Shown in pieces: positions 54,635 through 63,187 of a stretch of DNA of 64,000 nucleotides (its first letter is position 1; each line of letters opens with the position of its first letter). Source of the DNA: Prado023 sp963714995 (GTDB taxonomy: Bacteria > Actinomycetota > Actinomycetes > S36-B12 > CAIYMF01); NCBI GenBank assembly GCA_963714995.1, contig CAVQQP010000019.1, positions 124,001 to 188,000 of the forward strand, read 5' to 3'. Below the pieces are notes generated by a model that worked only from the letters and a program-made list of their open reading frames with translations, made no database searches and was not told the DNA's origin. A program made the translations under genes and the position numbers.

Positions 54635-56007
54635 GCGACCTGCGCTCGGTGTCGATGTGGTGGGACACCGTGGGCGAGGTCCCCGCCCCGCGGGCGCCCC
54701 TGGACGGCGACCTCGACGTCGACGTGGCCATCGTCGGCGCCGGCTACACGGGCCTGTGGACCGCGTACTACCTGGCCCGGGCCGCCCCCGGGACCCGGAT
54801 CGCGGTCATCGAGGCCAACGTCGCCGGGTTCGGAGCCAGCGGCCGCAACGGGGGCTGGTGCTCCGCACTGTTCCCCGCGTCCCTGGACAGGATCGCCCGC
54901 ACGAGCTCGCGGCGGGCCGCACTGGCGATGCAGCACGCGATGCACGACACCGTCGACGAGGTCGGGCACGTGGCGGCGACCCATGGACTGGACATCGACT
55001 GGGCCAAGGGCGGCACCGTGGGCCTGGCCCGGACGCCCGTCCAGCTGGACCGGGCGCGCGAGGAGATCGCGCACTGGCGCTCCTGGGGCTTCGGCGCCGC
55101 GGACTACCGGATGCTGGACGCCGACGAGGCCCAGGACCGCGCCGGAGCGACCTCCGTCCTGGGGGCCACCTACACCCCGCACTGTGCGGCGATCCATCCC
55201 GCCAAGCTCGCCCGTGGGCTGGCTGGGCTCGTGGAGGCCGCGGGCGTGCGCATCTACGAGGGCACCCCCGCCACCGGCATCGAGCCGGGCGTCGTGCGCA
55301 CGCCGCTCGGTGACGTCCGAGCGCCGCACGTCGTGCGCGCCATGGAGGGGTTCACGCCGCGTCTCGCCGGGCATCGGCGCACGGTGCTGCCGGTCTACTC
55401 GCTGATGCTGGCCACGGAGCCGCTGCCCGAGGAGGTCTGGGGTCGCATCGGACTCGCGGCGCGCGAGACGTTCAACGACGGCCGGCACCTGATCATCTAC
55501 GGGCAGCGCACCGCGGACGGCCGGCTGGCCTTCGGCGGCCGCGGAGCCCCCTACCACTTCGGCTCCAGGATCGATCCGGCCCACGACCGGGTGCCGAGCG
55601 TCCACGAGGGACTGTGGCAGACCCTGACTGAGATGTTCCCCGAGGTCGCGCCGTTCCGGGTCACCCACCGCTGGGGTGGCCCGCTGGGGATCCCGCGTGA
55701 CTGGTACGCCTCGTGCGGCCTCGATCGCCGGACCGGGCTGGCGTGGGCCGGCGGCTACGTCGGCGATGGGGTCGGCACCTCCAACCTCGCCGGGCGGACC
55801 CTCGCCGACCTGATCACCGGAACCCCCTCCGATCTGACCGCGCTCCCCTGGGTCAACCACCGTTCGCGGCCCTGGGAGCCCGAGCCCCTGCGCTGGCTCG
55901 GCGCGAACGGGGGGTTGACCGTGATGACCTCCGCGGACGCGGCCGAGGCCCGGTCCGGTCGTCCGGCGCGACGGGCAGCGCTGTTCGAGCGGTTCCTCGG
56001 TCACTGA
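54631..56007 (+). CDS. FAD-dependent amine oxidoreductase (DadA/PuuB-like), copy 2
   Basis: 458 residues. The FAD fold is VDVAIVGAGYTGLWTAYYLAR, with FGASGRNGGWCSALFP and the C-terminal GYVGDGVGTSNLAGRTLAD. It is related to the oxidase at 38503–39924, with the same GYTGxWTA and ASGRNGG segments but different substrate-site sequence, so the two are diverged paralogues. Likely reactions are oxidation of a secondary or primary amine, or of gamma-glutamylputrescine. No gamma-glutamylputrescine ligase is present in the window. It is translated with the FMN protein and lies 54 bases before putA. Confidence 0.78.
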   Translation: MSDLRSVSMWWDTVGEVPAPRAPLDGDLDVDVAIVGAGYTGLWTAYYLARAAPGTRIAVIEANVAGFGASGRNGGWCSALFPASLDRIARTSSRRAALAMQHAMHDTVDEVGHVAATHGLDIDWAKGGTVGLARTPVQLDRAREEIAHWRSWGFGAADYRMLDADEAQDRAGATSVLGATYTPHCAAIHPAKLARGLAGLVEAAGVRIYEGTPATGIEPGVVRTPLGDVRAPHVVRAMEGFTPRLAGHRRTVLPVYSLMLATEPLPEEVWGRIGLAARETFNDGRHLIIYGQRTADGRLAFGGRGAPYHFGSRIDPAHDRVPSVHEGLWQTLTEMFPEVAPFRVTHRWGGPLGIPRDWYASCGLDRRTGLAWAGGYVGDGVGTSNLAGRTLADLITGTPSDLTALPWVNHRSRPWEPEPLRWLGANGGLTVMTSADAAEARSGRPARRAALFERFLGH

Positions 56008-56061
56008 CAACCCCGGCGCGGTGAGCCCCCCGCATTGAGTCCGGCCGGCAGCAGGACCACG

Positions 56062-59000
56062 ATGGCTCCTGTGGACATCACTCCCGTTGACCCGCCTGCC
56101 CCCCGACCCGACGCCGATGCGGTGGTCGATCGTGCGGTCGCCCGCGCCGCCCGCTGGATGTCCGACGCGCAGGGCCAGCGCACCCACCGGGAGAAGGCCA
56201 ACCGCCGGCGGCTCACGCGACTGCTCAAGGACCCCGCCGGCCTGCCGGTGACGATGGCCCTCACCGACGAGGTCATGAGGATCTCCGATCCCCGTCGGGC
56301 TGCCGCCACGCTGCGCTCCGCCGCTGCGTCGTCCAACCCCCGGGCGCTGGGCGTGCGCGACCACGTCGGCCTGCGCGCCGTGGGGAGGCTGTCGGCCCTG
56401 GCGCCGGACCCGTCGATGAGGCTCGTCCACTGGCAGATCCGCGACGCCTCCACCGGCATCATCCTTCCGGCCGAGCAGTCCCGGCTGCGCAAGCACCTGG
56501 AGCGGCGCGCGGCCGAGGGGGCTCGGCTCAACATCAACGTCCTGGGCGAGGCCGTGCTCGGCGAGGACGAGGCCACCCACCGCCTCGACCGGGTCATCGA
56601 GATGCTCACCCGCCCGGAGGTCACCTACATCTCGGTGAAGATCTCGGCGATCGCCGCACAGCTGAGCACCTACGACCACGAGGGGTCCGTGGCGCGCGTG
56701 GCCGAGCGCCTGCGCCGGCTCTACCGGGCGGCCCGGGCCACGTCGCCGCACACGTTCGTGAACCTCGACATGGAGGAGTACCGCGACCTCGCCCTGACCG
56801 TCGACGTGTTCACCGCGGTCCTGGCTGAGGAGGAGTTCCTCGGCCTGGAGGCGGGGATCGTCCTGCAGGCCTACCTGCCCGAGAGCCACGGGGTCTTCGA
56901 GCAGCTGCTGGCGTGGGCGCGCGCCCGACGCGAGCAGGGCGGTGCGCCGATCAAGGTCCGGATCGTCAAGGGCGCCAACCTCGCGATGGAGACCGCCGAG
57001 GCCCAGATCCACGGCTGGACACCGGCGCCGTACGGCTCCAAGGCCGACGTCGACGCCTCGTGGAAGCGCCTCGTCGATGCCGCTGTGCGGCCGGAGAACG
57101 CCGACGCCGTGCGCATCGGGATCGCCAGCCACAACCTGTTCGACCTCGCCTGGTCGCTGGAGGTCGCCGCGCTGCGTGGGGTCAGCGACCAGATCGACAT
57201 CGAGATGCTCGAGGGCATGGCCAATGCCGAGGCCCTGGCCATCATCCACGACGTCGGCTCGGTGCTGCTCTACGCACCCGTCACCTCCCGCGACGACTTC
57301 GCCTCGGCCGTGGCCTACCTGGTCCGGCGCCTGGACGAGAACACTGCGCCGGAGAACTTCCTGCGCGCGTCCTTCGACCTCACCGTCGGCTCGCCGACGT
57401 TCGCCGAGCAGGAGCGCCGCTTCCGCGAGGCCGTGAGCGCCCGGCACACCCTGTCCACCGAGTCCCGCCGGCACGGCCCGCCCCCGCAGGTCGCCCCGGA
57501 GCCCGAGACCGAGGGGCTCTTCAGGAACGAGACCGAGATCGACGTGACCCGCCCGGAGGAGCGCCAGGGGATCGCCGCGGCGCTGAACCGGCACTCCCGC
57601 GACTGGGACCGGCCGGTTCCCGTGGTGGTGGCGGGCAGCGAGCGCACCGACGGCGCCGTGGAGGGCACCAACCCCAGCGCCGAGGGCGCCCCCTGGTACA
57701 CGTACACCGTTGCGACCGCCGAGCTCGTCGACGAGGCCGTCGCCGCCGCCCGGGGCGCGGTCGGGGGCTGGGACTCCCGCGGACCCCGGGAGCGCGCCCG
57801 GATCCTCTGGGAGGCCGCACGGGTCATGCGCGAGGAGCACCATGACACCTTGGCCGTGATGTCGCTCGATGCCGGCAAGACCATGGACCAGGGCATCCCC
57901 GAGGTGACCGAGGCCATCGACTTCGCGCGCTACTACGGCCGCTCGGCGATCCGCACGCTCGAGGGCGCCGCGCCCAGCAGCCCCGTCGGGGTGGTCGTGG
58001 TCGTCCCCCCGTGGAACTTCCCCTACGCCATCCCCGCGGGTGGGGTCCTGGCGGCACTGGCCGCAGGCAACGCGGTCATCCTCAAGCCCGCACCGGAGAC
58101 CGTGGCCACAGCGTGGGTGCTCGTCCAGCAGCTGTGGCGTGCCGGGGTCCCGCGCGACGTCCTGCAGTTCGTGCCCACCCGCGACGACGAGGTGGGCCAG
58201 CACCTGGTGACCCATCCGGGCGTCGACGCGGTGATCCTCACCGGCTCGTTCGCCACCGCCCGGATGTTCACCGCCTGGCGGCCCGACCTGCGCCTCATGG
58301 CCGAGACCTCGGGCAAGAACGCGCTGCTGATCTCCGCGACCGCCGACATCGATGCTGCGGTCAAGGACCTCGTGGCCTCCGCGTTCGGGCACGCCGGGCA
58401 GAAGTGCTCGGCGGCCAGCCTCGCGATCGTCGAGGCCTCGATCCACGACAACCCCGCGTTCCTGCGCCAGCTGCGCGATGCCGTCACCTCCGAGGTCGTC
58501 GGCGCCGGGACGGACCCGGCCACGGTGATCGGCCCGATCATCCGACCGGCCGAGGGCCCGCTGCTGCGCGCCCTCACCACCCTGGAGCCGGGCGAGTCCT
58601 GGTTGGTGGCGCCGCGGCAGCTCGACGAGACCGGGCACATGTGGAGCCCCGGGGTGAAGATCGGTGTGCAGCCCGGCTCGTGGACGCACCTGACCGAGTG
58701 GTTCGGCCCGGTGCTGGGCGTGATGCGGGCCCCCGACCTCGACACCGCCATCGCATGGCAGAACGCCGTCGAGTACGGCCTCACCGCTGGGATCCATGCG
58801 CTGGATGTCGGCGAGTGCGAGACCTGGATCGAGCGCATCCAGGCCGGCAACGCCTACGTCAACCGCGGGACGACCGGGGCGGTGGTCAACCGTCAGCCGT
58901 TCGGCGGCTGGAAGAAGTCCGCCGTCGGCCCCACGGCGAAGGCCGGCGGCGAGAACTACGTGGCCTGCCTGCGCGACTGGGCGCCCGGTGAGACCGCGCT

Positions 59001-59493
59001 GACCAACGACGACGTCCAGGCGTGGTGGGAGAGCATCGGCAGCGCCGCCCGCGACCTGACTGGCCTCACGGTCGAGCGCAACCTGATCCGCTACCGCCCG
59101 ATGGGCACGCCGATCCTCGTCCGCGTCGATGCCGGCACCCGCTCGGCCGACCTCGAGTCGGTGCGGCGCCTCGCCGCCCGGACCGGCACCCGGATCGTGC
59201 TGAGCTGCGCGACCTCGCGCGGAGCGGACACGGCGGTCGAGTCCGTCGAGGAGGCGGTGAGGCGCGTCGCCGGCGGCCAGGTCAGTCGGGTCCGGTGGCT
59301 CTCCGCGGAGGACCCCGGGGACCTCGCGCTCGTGGGCCTCGATGCCGGGGTCAGCGTCGACCGCCGACCCCTCGCGGCCGCCGTGGCCGTGGAGGGCCCG
59401 CGCTGGATGCACGAGCAGAGCGTGTGCGTCACCGCACACCGCTACGGCAACGTGGGCGCCGGCCCCCAACCCCGCGTCCCCGGCGCCCAGTGA
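56062..59493 (+). CDS. putA: Bifunctional proline dehydrogenase / P5C dehydrogenase
   Basis: It oxidises proline to glutamate in two steps. About 1143 residues from ATG 56062 (AGGA upstream; a TTG at 56035 is possible but weaker). The N-terminal domain has LNINVLGEAVLGEDEA, YISVKISAI, VKGANLAMETAEAQIHG and YAPVTSRDD, the FAD barrel of proline dehydrogenase. From about residue 500 an ALDH follows: VPPWNFPYAIPAGGVLAALA, LTGSFATARMF, the Cys in FGHAGQKCSAASLA, and FGGWKKSAVGPTAKAGG. No DNA-binding N-terminal ribbon-helix-helix is present, so it is an enzyme-only PutA. A C-terminal ~120-residue extension continues past the ALDH. Confidence 0.92.
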   Translation: MAPVDITPVDPPAPRPDADAVVDRAVARAARWMSDAQGQRTHREKANRRRLTRLLKDPAGLPVTMALTDEVMRISDPRRAAATLRSAAASSNPRALGVRDHVGLRAVGRLSALAPDPSMRLVHWQIRDASTGIILPAEQSRLRKHLERRAAEGARLNINVLGEAVLGEDEATHRLDRVIEMLTRPEVTYISVKISAIAAQLSTYDHEGSVARVAERLRRLYRAARATSPHTFVNLDMEEYRDLALTVDVFTAVLAEEEFLGLEAGIVLQAYLPESHGVFEQLLAWARARREQGGAPIKVRIVKGANLAMETAEAQIHGWTPAPYGSKADVDASWKRLVDAAVRPENADAVRIGIASHNLFDLAWSLEVAALRGVSDQIDIEMLEGMANAEALAIIHDVGSVLLYAPVTSRDDFASAVAYLVRRLDENTAPENFLRASFDLTVGSPTFAEQERRFREAVSARHTLSTESRRHGPPPQVAPEPETEGLFRNETEIDVTRPEERQGIAAALNRHSRDWDRPVPVVVAGSERTDGAVEGTNPSAEGAPWYTYTVATAELVDEAVAAARGAVGGWDSRGPRERARILWEAARVMREEHHDTLAVMSLDAGKTMDQGIPEVTEAIDFARYYGRSAIRTLEGAAPSSPVGVVVVVPPWNFPYAIPAGGVLAALAAGNAVILKPAPETVATAWVLVQQLWRAGVPRDVLQFVPTRDDEVGQHLVTHPGVDAVILTGSFATARMFTAWRPDLRLMAETSGKNALLISATADIDAAVKDLVASAFGHAGQKCSAASLAIVEASIHDNPAFLRQLRDAVTSEVVGAGTDPATVIGPIIRPAEGPLLRALTTLEPGESWLVAPRQLDETGHMWSPGVKIGVQPGSWTHLTEWFGPVLGVMRAPDLDTAIAWQNAVEYGLTAGIHALDVGECETWIERIQAGNAYVNRGTTGAVVNRQPFGGWKKSAVGPTAKAGGENYVACLRDWAPGETALTNDDVQAWWESIGSAARDLTGLTVERNLIRYRPMGTPILVRVDAGTRSADLESVRRLAARTGTRIVLSCATSRGADTAVESVEEAVRRVAGGQVSRVRWLSAEDPGDLALVGLDAGVSVDRRPLAAAVAVEGPRWMHEQSVCVTAHRYGNVGAGPQPRVPGAQ

Positions 59494-59520
59494 CCCCCAC
59501 AGCCGCGATTCGCGATCTTG

Positions 59521-59554
59521 GGCGCGATCCGGCCACATGTGGCCGGATCGCGCC
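59521..59554. terminator. 34-base perfect palindrome after putA
   Basis: A fully symmetric 34-base sequence centred on ACATGT, starting GGCGCGATCCGGCCAC. As RNA it would fold into a 15-bp stem with a four-base loop. It begins 28 bases after the putA stop and is followed by the MFS gene 88 bases later, so termination of putA is the simplest use. A protein-binding site is also possible given the perfect dyad. Confidence 0.7.
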
Positions 59555-59642
59555 ACGCATTGGCCGATCTGGACCGGACTCGGGTGGCGCGTCGGATCGT
59601 TCGCTCGGTTTGCCGAGGTCCGCTCGCGGGTAGTGGATCAGG

Positions 59643-60983
59643 ATGCAGGCCTTCCGCGCGATCTTCCGCCACCCGGGGACGGTGGGGATGACGCTGTCGG
59701 CATTCGTGGGGCGGTTCCCCATGGCGATGCTGGGCCTGGCCATCACCATGCTCGTGGTCACCGAGACCGGCTCCTACGGGAAGGCCGGTGCCGTGGCCGC
59801 GTCGATCACCCTCGCCGGGGCCGTCGGAGGCCCGGTCGGGGCCCGTCTGGCCGATCGCTTCGGCCAGCACCGCGTGATCCCCCCGCTGATCGGGGTGCAC
59901 ATCCTGACCGTGGCCGGCCTCACGATCGCCGTGATGGCCGGCACCCCCATGCTGCTGTGGCTGGCCCTGGGAGTGCTCGCCGGGCTGTCCGGGCCGAACC
60001 TGGGCGCCATGGTGCGCACCCGGTGGGCGGGGATCACCGACGGTCCGGACGAGCTCACCTCGGCGTTCGCGCTGGAGTCGACCCTCGATGAGGTGGCGTT
60101 CGTCCTCGGACCGCCGCTGGCCACCGCCCTCGCCGTGGCGATCGCGCCCTGGTCGGCGATCGTGACGGGGCTGCTGCTCGCCGGGTCCGGCGCCCTGGCC
60201 CTGGCCGCCCAGCGGTCCACCGAGCCCGAGCCCACGCCCCGCACCGGGCTGCACGGCCCTGCCGTGTGGCGCTCGGGCACCCTGCAGGTCCTGACGCTGC
60301 TCATGGTCCTGATGGGCGCGATCTTCGGGGCGCTGGAGGTGTCCACCGTCGCGTTCGCCCAGGAGGCCGACGCCGTCTGGGCCACCGGATGGCTGTTGGG
60401 CGTCTTCGCCCTCTCCAGCGGGCTCACCGGGCTGTTCCTCGGCGCCCGCCCCGGCGGCTGGCGCCTGTCCAGCCAGGTGCTCGTGGGCACCGTGACGCTC
60501 GCCCTGGCCACGGCTGTGGTCCCCTTCATCGGCGGGCTCGGCTGGTACGCGGCGGGCATGTTCGCGGCCGGGCTCGGGGTGTCCGCGGTGATGATCGGCG
60601 CCATGCAGATCATCGAGCGCGCGTTGCCGCGCACCCGACTCACCGAGGCCCTGGCCCTGGCGATCTCCGGGGTCCTGATCGGCTCGGCCGGCGCCGTGGC
60701 GCTCGCCGGGGTGCTGATCGATGCCGGCGGCTCGTCCTGGGGCCTGGCGGTCGGCTCCGTGTCCGCCCTCGCTGGCCTGGTCGTGGCTGCGCTCGCGCGC
60801 CCAGCCCTGAGCCGCGCGGAGCGCCCGGTCCAGACCGTGCACCTGCAGGGGCCGCAGGCGGATGCCCTCGACACGGGGAGCGCGCCGGGACCGGACAACC
60901 CGACGCGTCCAGCCGCTGGTCTCACGACCGTGCCAGCGGCGCTCCCGGTGGAGTCGGACGCCGGAACAGCCCCTCCTGCGTGA
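59643..60983 (+). CDS. MFS transporter
   Basis: 446 residues from ATG 59643. Twelve hydrophobic segments, with the MFS loop GGPVGARLADRFGQHRVIPP between helices 2 and 3 and a second-half loop GLFLGARPGGWR. About 55 residues of Pro/Ala-rich tail follow the last helix. Substrate and direction are not visible. The family of such short, MFS_1 proteins often exports small molecules. Its 3' end overlaps the convergent tesB gene by 62 bases (60922–60983), unusual for two long genes. Confidence 0.8.
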   Translation: MQAFRAIFRHPGTVGMTLSAFVGRFPMAMLGLAITMLVVTETGSYGKAGAVAASITLAGAVGGPVGARLADRFGQHRVIPPLIGVHILTVAGLTIAVMAGTPMLLWLALGVLAGLSGPNLGAMVRTRWAGITDGPDELTSAFALESTLDEVAFVLGPPLATALAVAIAPWSAIVTGLLLAGSGALALAAQRSTEPEPTPRTGLHGPAVWRSGTLQVLTLLMVLMGAIFGALEVSTVAFAQEADAVWATGWLLGVFALSSGLTGLFLGARPGGWRLSSQVLVGTVTLALATAVVPFIGGLGWYAAGMFAAGLGVSAVMIGAMQIIERALPRTRLTEALALAISGVLIGSAGAVALAGVLIDAGGSSWGLAVGSVSALAGLVVAALARPALSRAERPVQTVHLQGPQADALDTGSAPGPDNPTRPAAGLTTVPAALPVESDAGTAPPA

Positions 60984-61854
60984 TCGAGATCATCAGCTCG
61001 CCGTTGCGGTCGAACATCCGGCCGCGCGCGAACCCCAGACCCCGCTCGGCCGCGGGCGAGGCCGTCACGTAGAGGGCCCATTCGTCGGCCCGGTAGGGAC
61101 GGTGGAACCACATCGCGTGGTCGAGGCTGGCGACCTCGAGGTCCCCGGACCCGACGTAGTACCCGTGCCGGCGCTGGACGGCGTCGAGCAGGGTCGCATC
61201 CGAGAAGTACGCGGCCACGCACACGTGCAGCAGCGGGTCCTCAGGCATGGGTCCGTCGGCCCGGAACCAGACGACGTCCTCCCCCGGGTAGTCCTCGCCG
61301 CCCTCGCCTCGCGTGGGGTGGTCCGGGTAGGCATCGCCCCACCACGCGACCAGCTGCTTGCCGAGCCCGCGGACCGGGCGGATGTCCACCGGCGGGGTGA
61401 TCTCCACGAGGATCGGAGGCAGCTGGTCCACATGCGGCTCCATCAGCTCGGCCAGCGAGGGCAGCCCCTCGGGGCCGGGGACCTCGCGGGCCCGGGTGGT
61501 GTGCGCGATCGGCGTGGCCTCGGGCACGTGGAACGACGCGGACATGGCGAAGGTCACCTTCCCGTGCTGGTGGGCCAGCACCCGGCGCACGCTGAACCCG
61601 CGACCGTCGCGCATCCGCTCGACGTGGAACTCGACGGGTTGGGTGGGGTCCCCGGGGCGCAGGAAGTAGGCGTGCAGCGAGTGCACGTAGCGCTCCGGGT
61701 CCACGGTGCGCCCGGCAGCGACCAGCGCCTGGGAGGCCACCTGACCGCCGAAGATCCGGGTGTACGTGACGGGGTGGCTGATCCCGATGAACACATCCCC
61801 ACGGCGCTCGAGGTCCAGCAGCTCGAGCAGGGAGTCGATCGGGTACTGGGGCAC
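60922..61854 (-). CDS. tesB: Acyl-CoA thioesterase II
   Basis: 310 residues from GTG 61854. Double hot-dog TesB features: ERRGDVFIGISHPVTYTRIF, GGQVASQALVAAGRTV, VHSLHAYFLRPGDPTQP, FHVERMRDGRGFSVRRV and, in the second half, SLDHAMWFHRPYRADEW and YVTASPAAERGLGFARG. It hydrolyses medium to long acyl-CoA. Length fits the family. It overlaps the MFS gene at its 3' end and is divergent from the glutaryl-CoA dehydrogenase gene, with a 153-base shared region holding a palindrome. Confidence 0.9.
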   Translation of the reverse strand: MPQYPIDSLLELLDLERRGDVFIGISHPVTYTRIFGGQVASQALVAAGRTVDPERYVHSLHAYFLRPGDPTQPVEFHVERMRDGRGFSVRRVLAHQHGKVTFAMSASFHVPEATPIAHTTRAREVPGPEGLPSLAELMEPHVDQLPPILVEITPPVDIRPVRGLGKQLVAWWGDAYPDHPTRGEGGEDYPGEDVVWFRADGPMPEDPLLHVCVAAYFSDATLLDAVQRRHGYYVGSGDLEVASLDHAMWFHRPYRADEWALYVTASPAAERGLGFARGRMFDRNGELMISITQEGLFRRPTPPGAPLARS

Positions 61855-61958
61855 CCGCAGATCGTGTCAGGGATCGCGCACGCACGGCGGATGGACGCGC
61901 CCCACCCCCGCAACGCCCCCGCCCCGGCACCCGCCGCCGCGGCACCGGCCGTGTGGAT

Positions 61959-61970
61959 ATTGGATCCAAT
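61959..61970. promoter_or_regulatory. 12-base palindrome upstream of the glutaryl-CoA dehydrogenase gene
   Basis: ATTGGATCCAAT is a perfect 12-base palindrome, AT-rich against its surroundings, about 38 bases before the ATG at 62008. It suits a TetR- or GntR-type operator controlling the dehydrogenase and CoA-transferase, and perhaps tesB on the other side. A TACGGT stretch at 61975 might be a -10 element. Confidence 0.5.
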
Positions 61971-62007
61971 CTGGTACGGTGCTCGCACCCGACTCCCGAG
62001 GTGACCG

Positions 62008-63187
62008 ATGACCACGACCCAGCCCCTGTCCGCGACCGAGCTGTACGCGGTCGACACCCTGCTCAGCGCCGAGCAGGTCGAGATCCGCGACACCGTGCGC
62101 CGGTTCGCCGACGAGCACCTGCGCCCGCACCTGGCCGGACTGGTTCGAGGCCGGCGAGCTGCCCGTCCGCGACCTGGCCCGCGAGCTCGGCGCGCTCGGG
62201 GTGCTGGGCATGCACCTCGAGGGGTACGGGTGCGCGGGCACCGATGCCACCTCCTACGGCCTGGCGTGCCTGGAGCTGGAGGCCGCCGACTCGGGGATCC
62301 GCTCGCTGGTCAGCGTCCAGGGGTCCCTGGCGATGTTCGCGATCCACGAGTACGGGTCCGAGGAGCAGCGCCAGCAGTGGCTGCCCGGGATGGCCGCCGG
62401 TGAGCTGATCGGCTGCTTCGGCCTGACCGAGCCTGACGCCGGCTCGGACCCCGGGTCGATGCGCACGACCGCCATCCGCCACGGCGATGACTGGGTGCTG
62501 TCGGGGACGAAGATGTGGATCACCAACGGCTCGGTCGCGGACGTGGCCGTCGTGTGGGCGCGCGCCGAGGGGACAATCCGCGGATTCGTCGTCCCCACGG
62601 ACACCCCCGGCTTCACCGCCCGATCGATCCCGCACAAGCTCAGCCTGCGCGCGTCGGTCACCTCCGAGCTGGTCCTCGACGGCGTCCGTCTCCCGGCGGA
62701 CGCCATGCTGCCCGGCGCCCGCGGGCTGTCCGGGCCCCTCGGCTGCCTGGCCGAGGCCCGGTACGGGATCGTCTTCGGCTCCATCGGCGCCGCCCGCGAC
62801 TGCCTCGAGACGGCCGTGGACTACGCGGGCACCCGCGCGCAGTTCGGCCGGCCGATCGCCGGATTCCAGCTGACCCAGCGCAAGCTGGCCGAGATGGCCG
62901 TGGCGGTCGGCAACGGCCACCTGCTCGCCCTGCACCTGGGCCGCCTGAAGGACGCCGGCGCCCTCACGCCCCAGCAGGTCAGCGTCGGCAAGTTCCACAA
63001 CGTCTCCGCCGCGCTGGAGGTCGCGCGGGAGGCCCGGGCGATCCTCGGGGGCAACGGGATCTCGCTGGAGTACCCGGTGATCCGGCACATGGTGAACCTC
63101 GAGAGCGTCTACACCTACGAGGGAACTCACGACATCCACACGCTGGTCATCGGCCAGGCGCTCACCGGGATCGCCGCCTACCGATGA
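62008..63187 (+). CDS. gcdH: Glutaryl-CoA dehydrogenase-like acyl-CoA dehydrogenase, one frameshift
   Basis: A flavin acyl-CoA dehydrogenase, about 393 residues after repair. From ATG 62008 the first frame ends within RPHLAG; the rest runs from DWFEAGELPVRDLARELG. The shift is one extra G in the GG at about 62137. Signatures: CFGLTEPDAGSDPGSM, KMWITNGSVADV, RARYGI-like EARYGIVFGSIGAARD, AQFGRPIAGFQLTQRKLAEM and, near the end, LEYPVIRHMVNLESVYTYEG with the catalytic Glu in YTYEGTHD. This combination is that of glutaryl-CoA dehydrogenase, which forms crotonyl-CoA. The next gene overlaps it by ATGA and encodes a class III CoA-transferase. Confidence 0.82.

Noticed and set aside
54301..59556. A 1751-codon open frame on the minus strand
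   Set aside because: It runs antisense to the FMN protein, FAD oxidase and putA, all of which have clear domains. The translation is low-complexity, Arg/Gly/Pro-rich and has no motif. It is a GC-content shadow.
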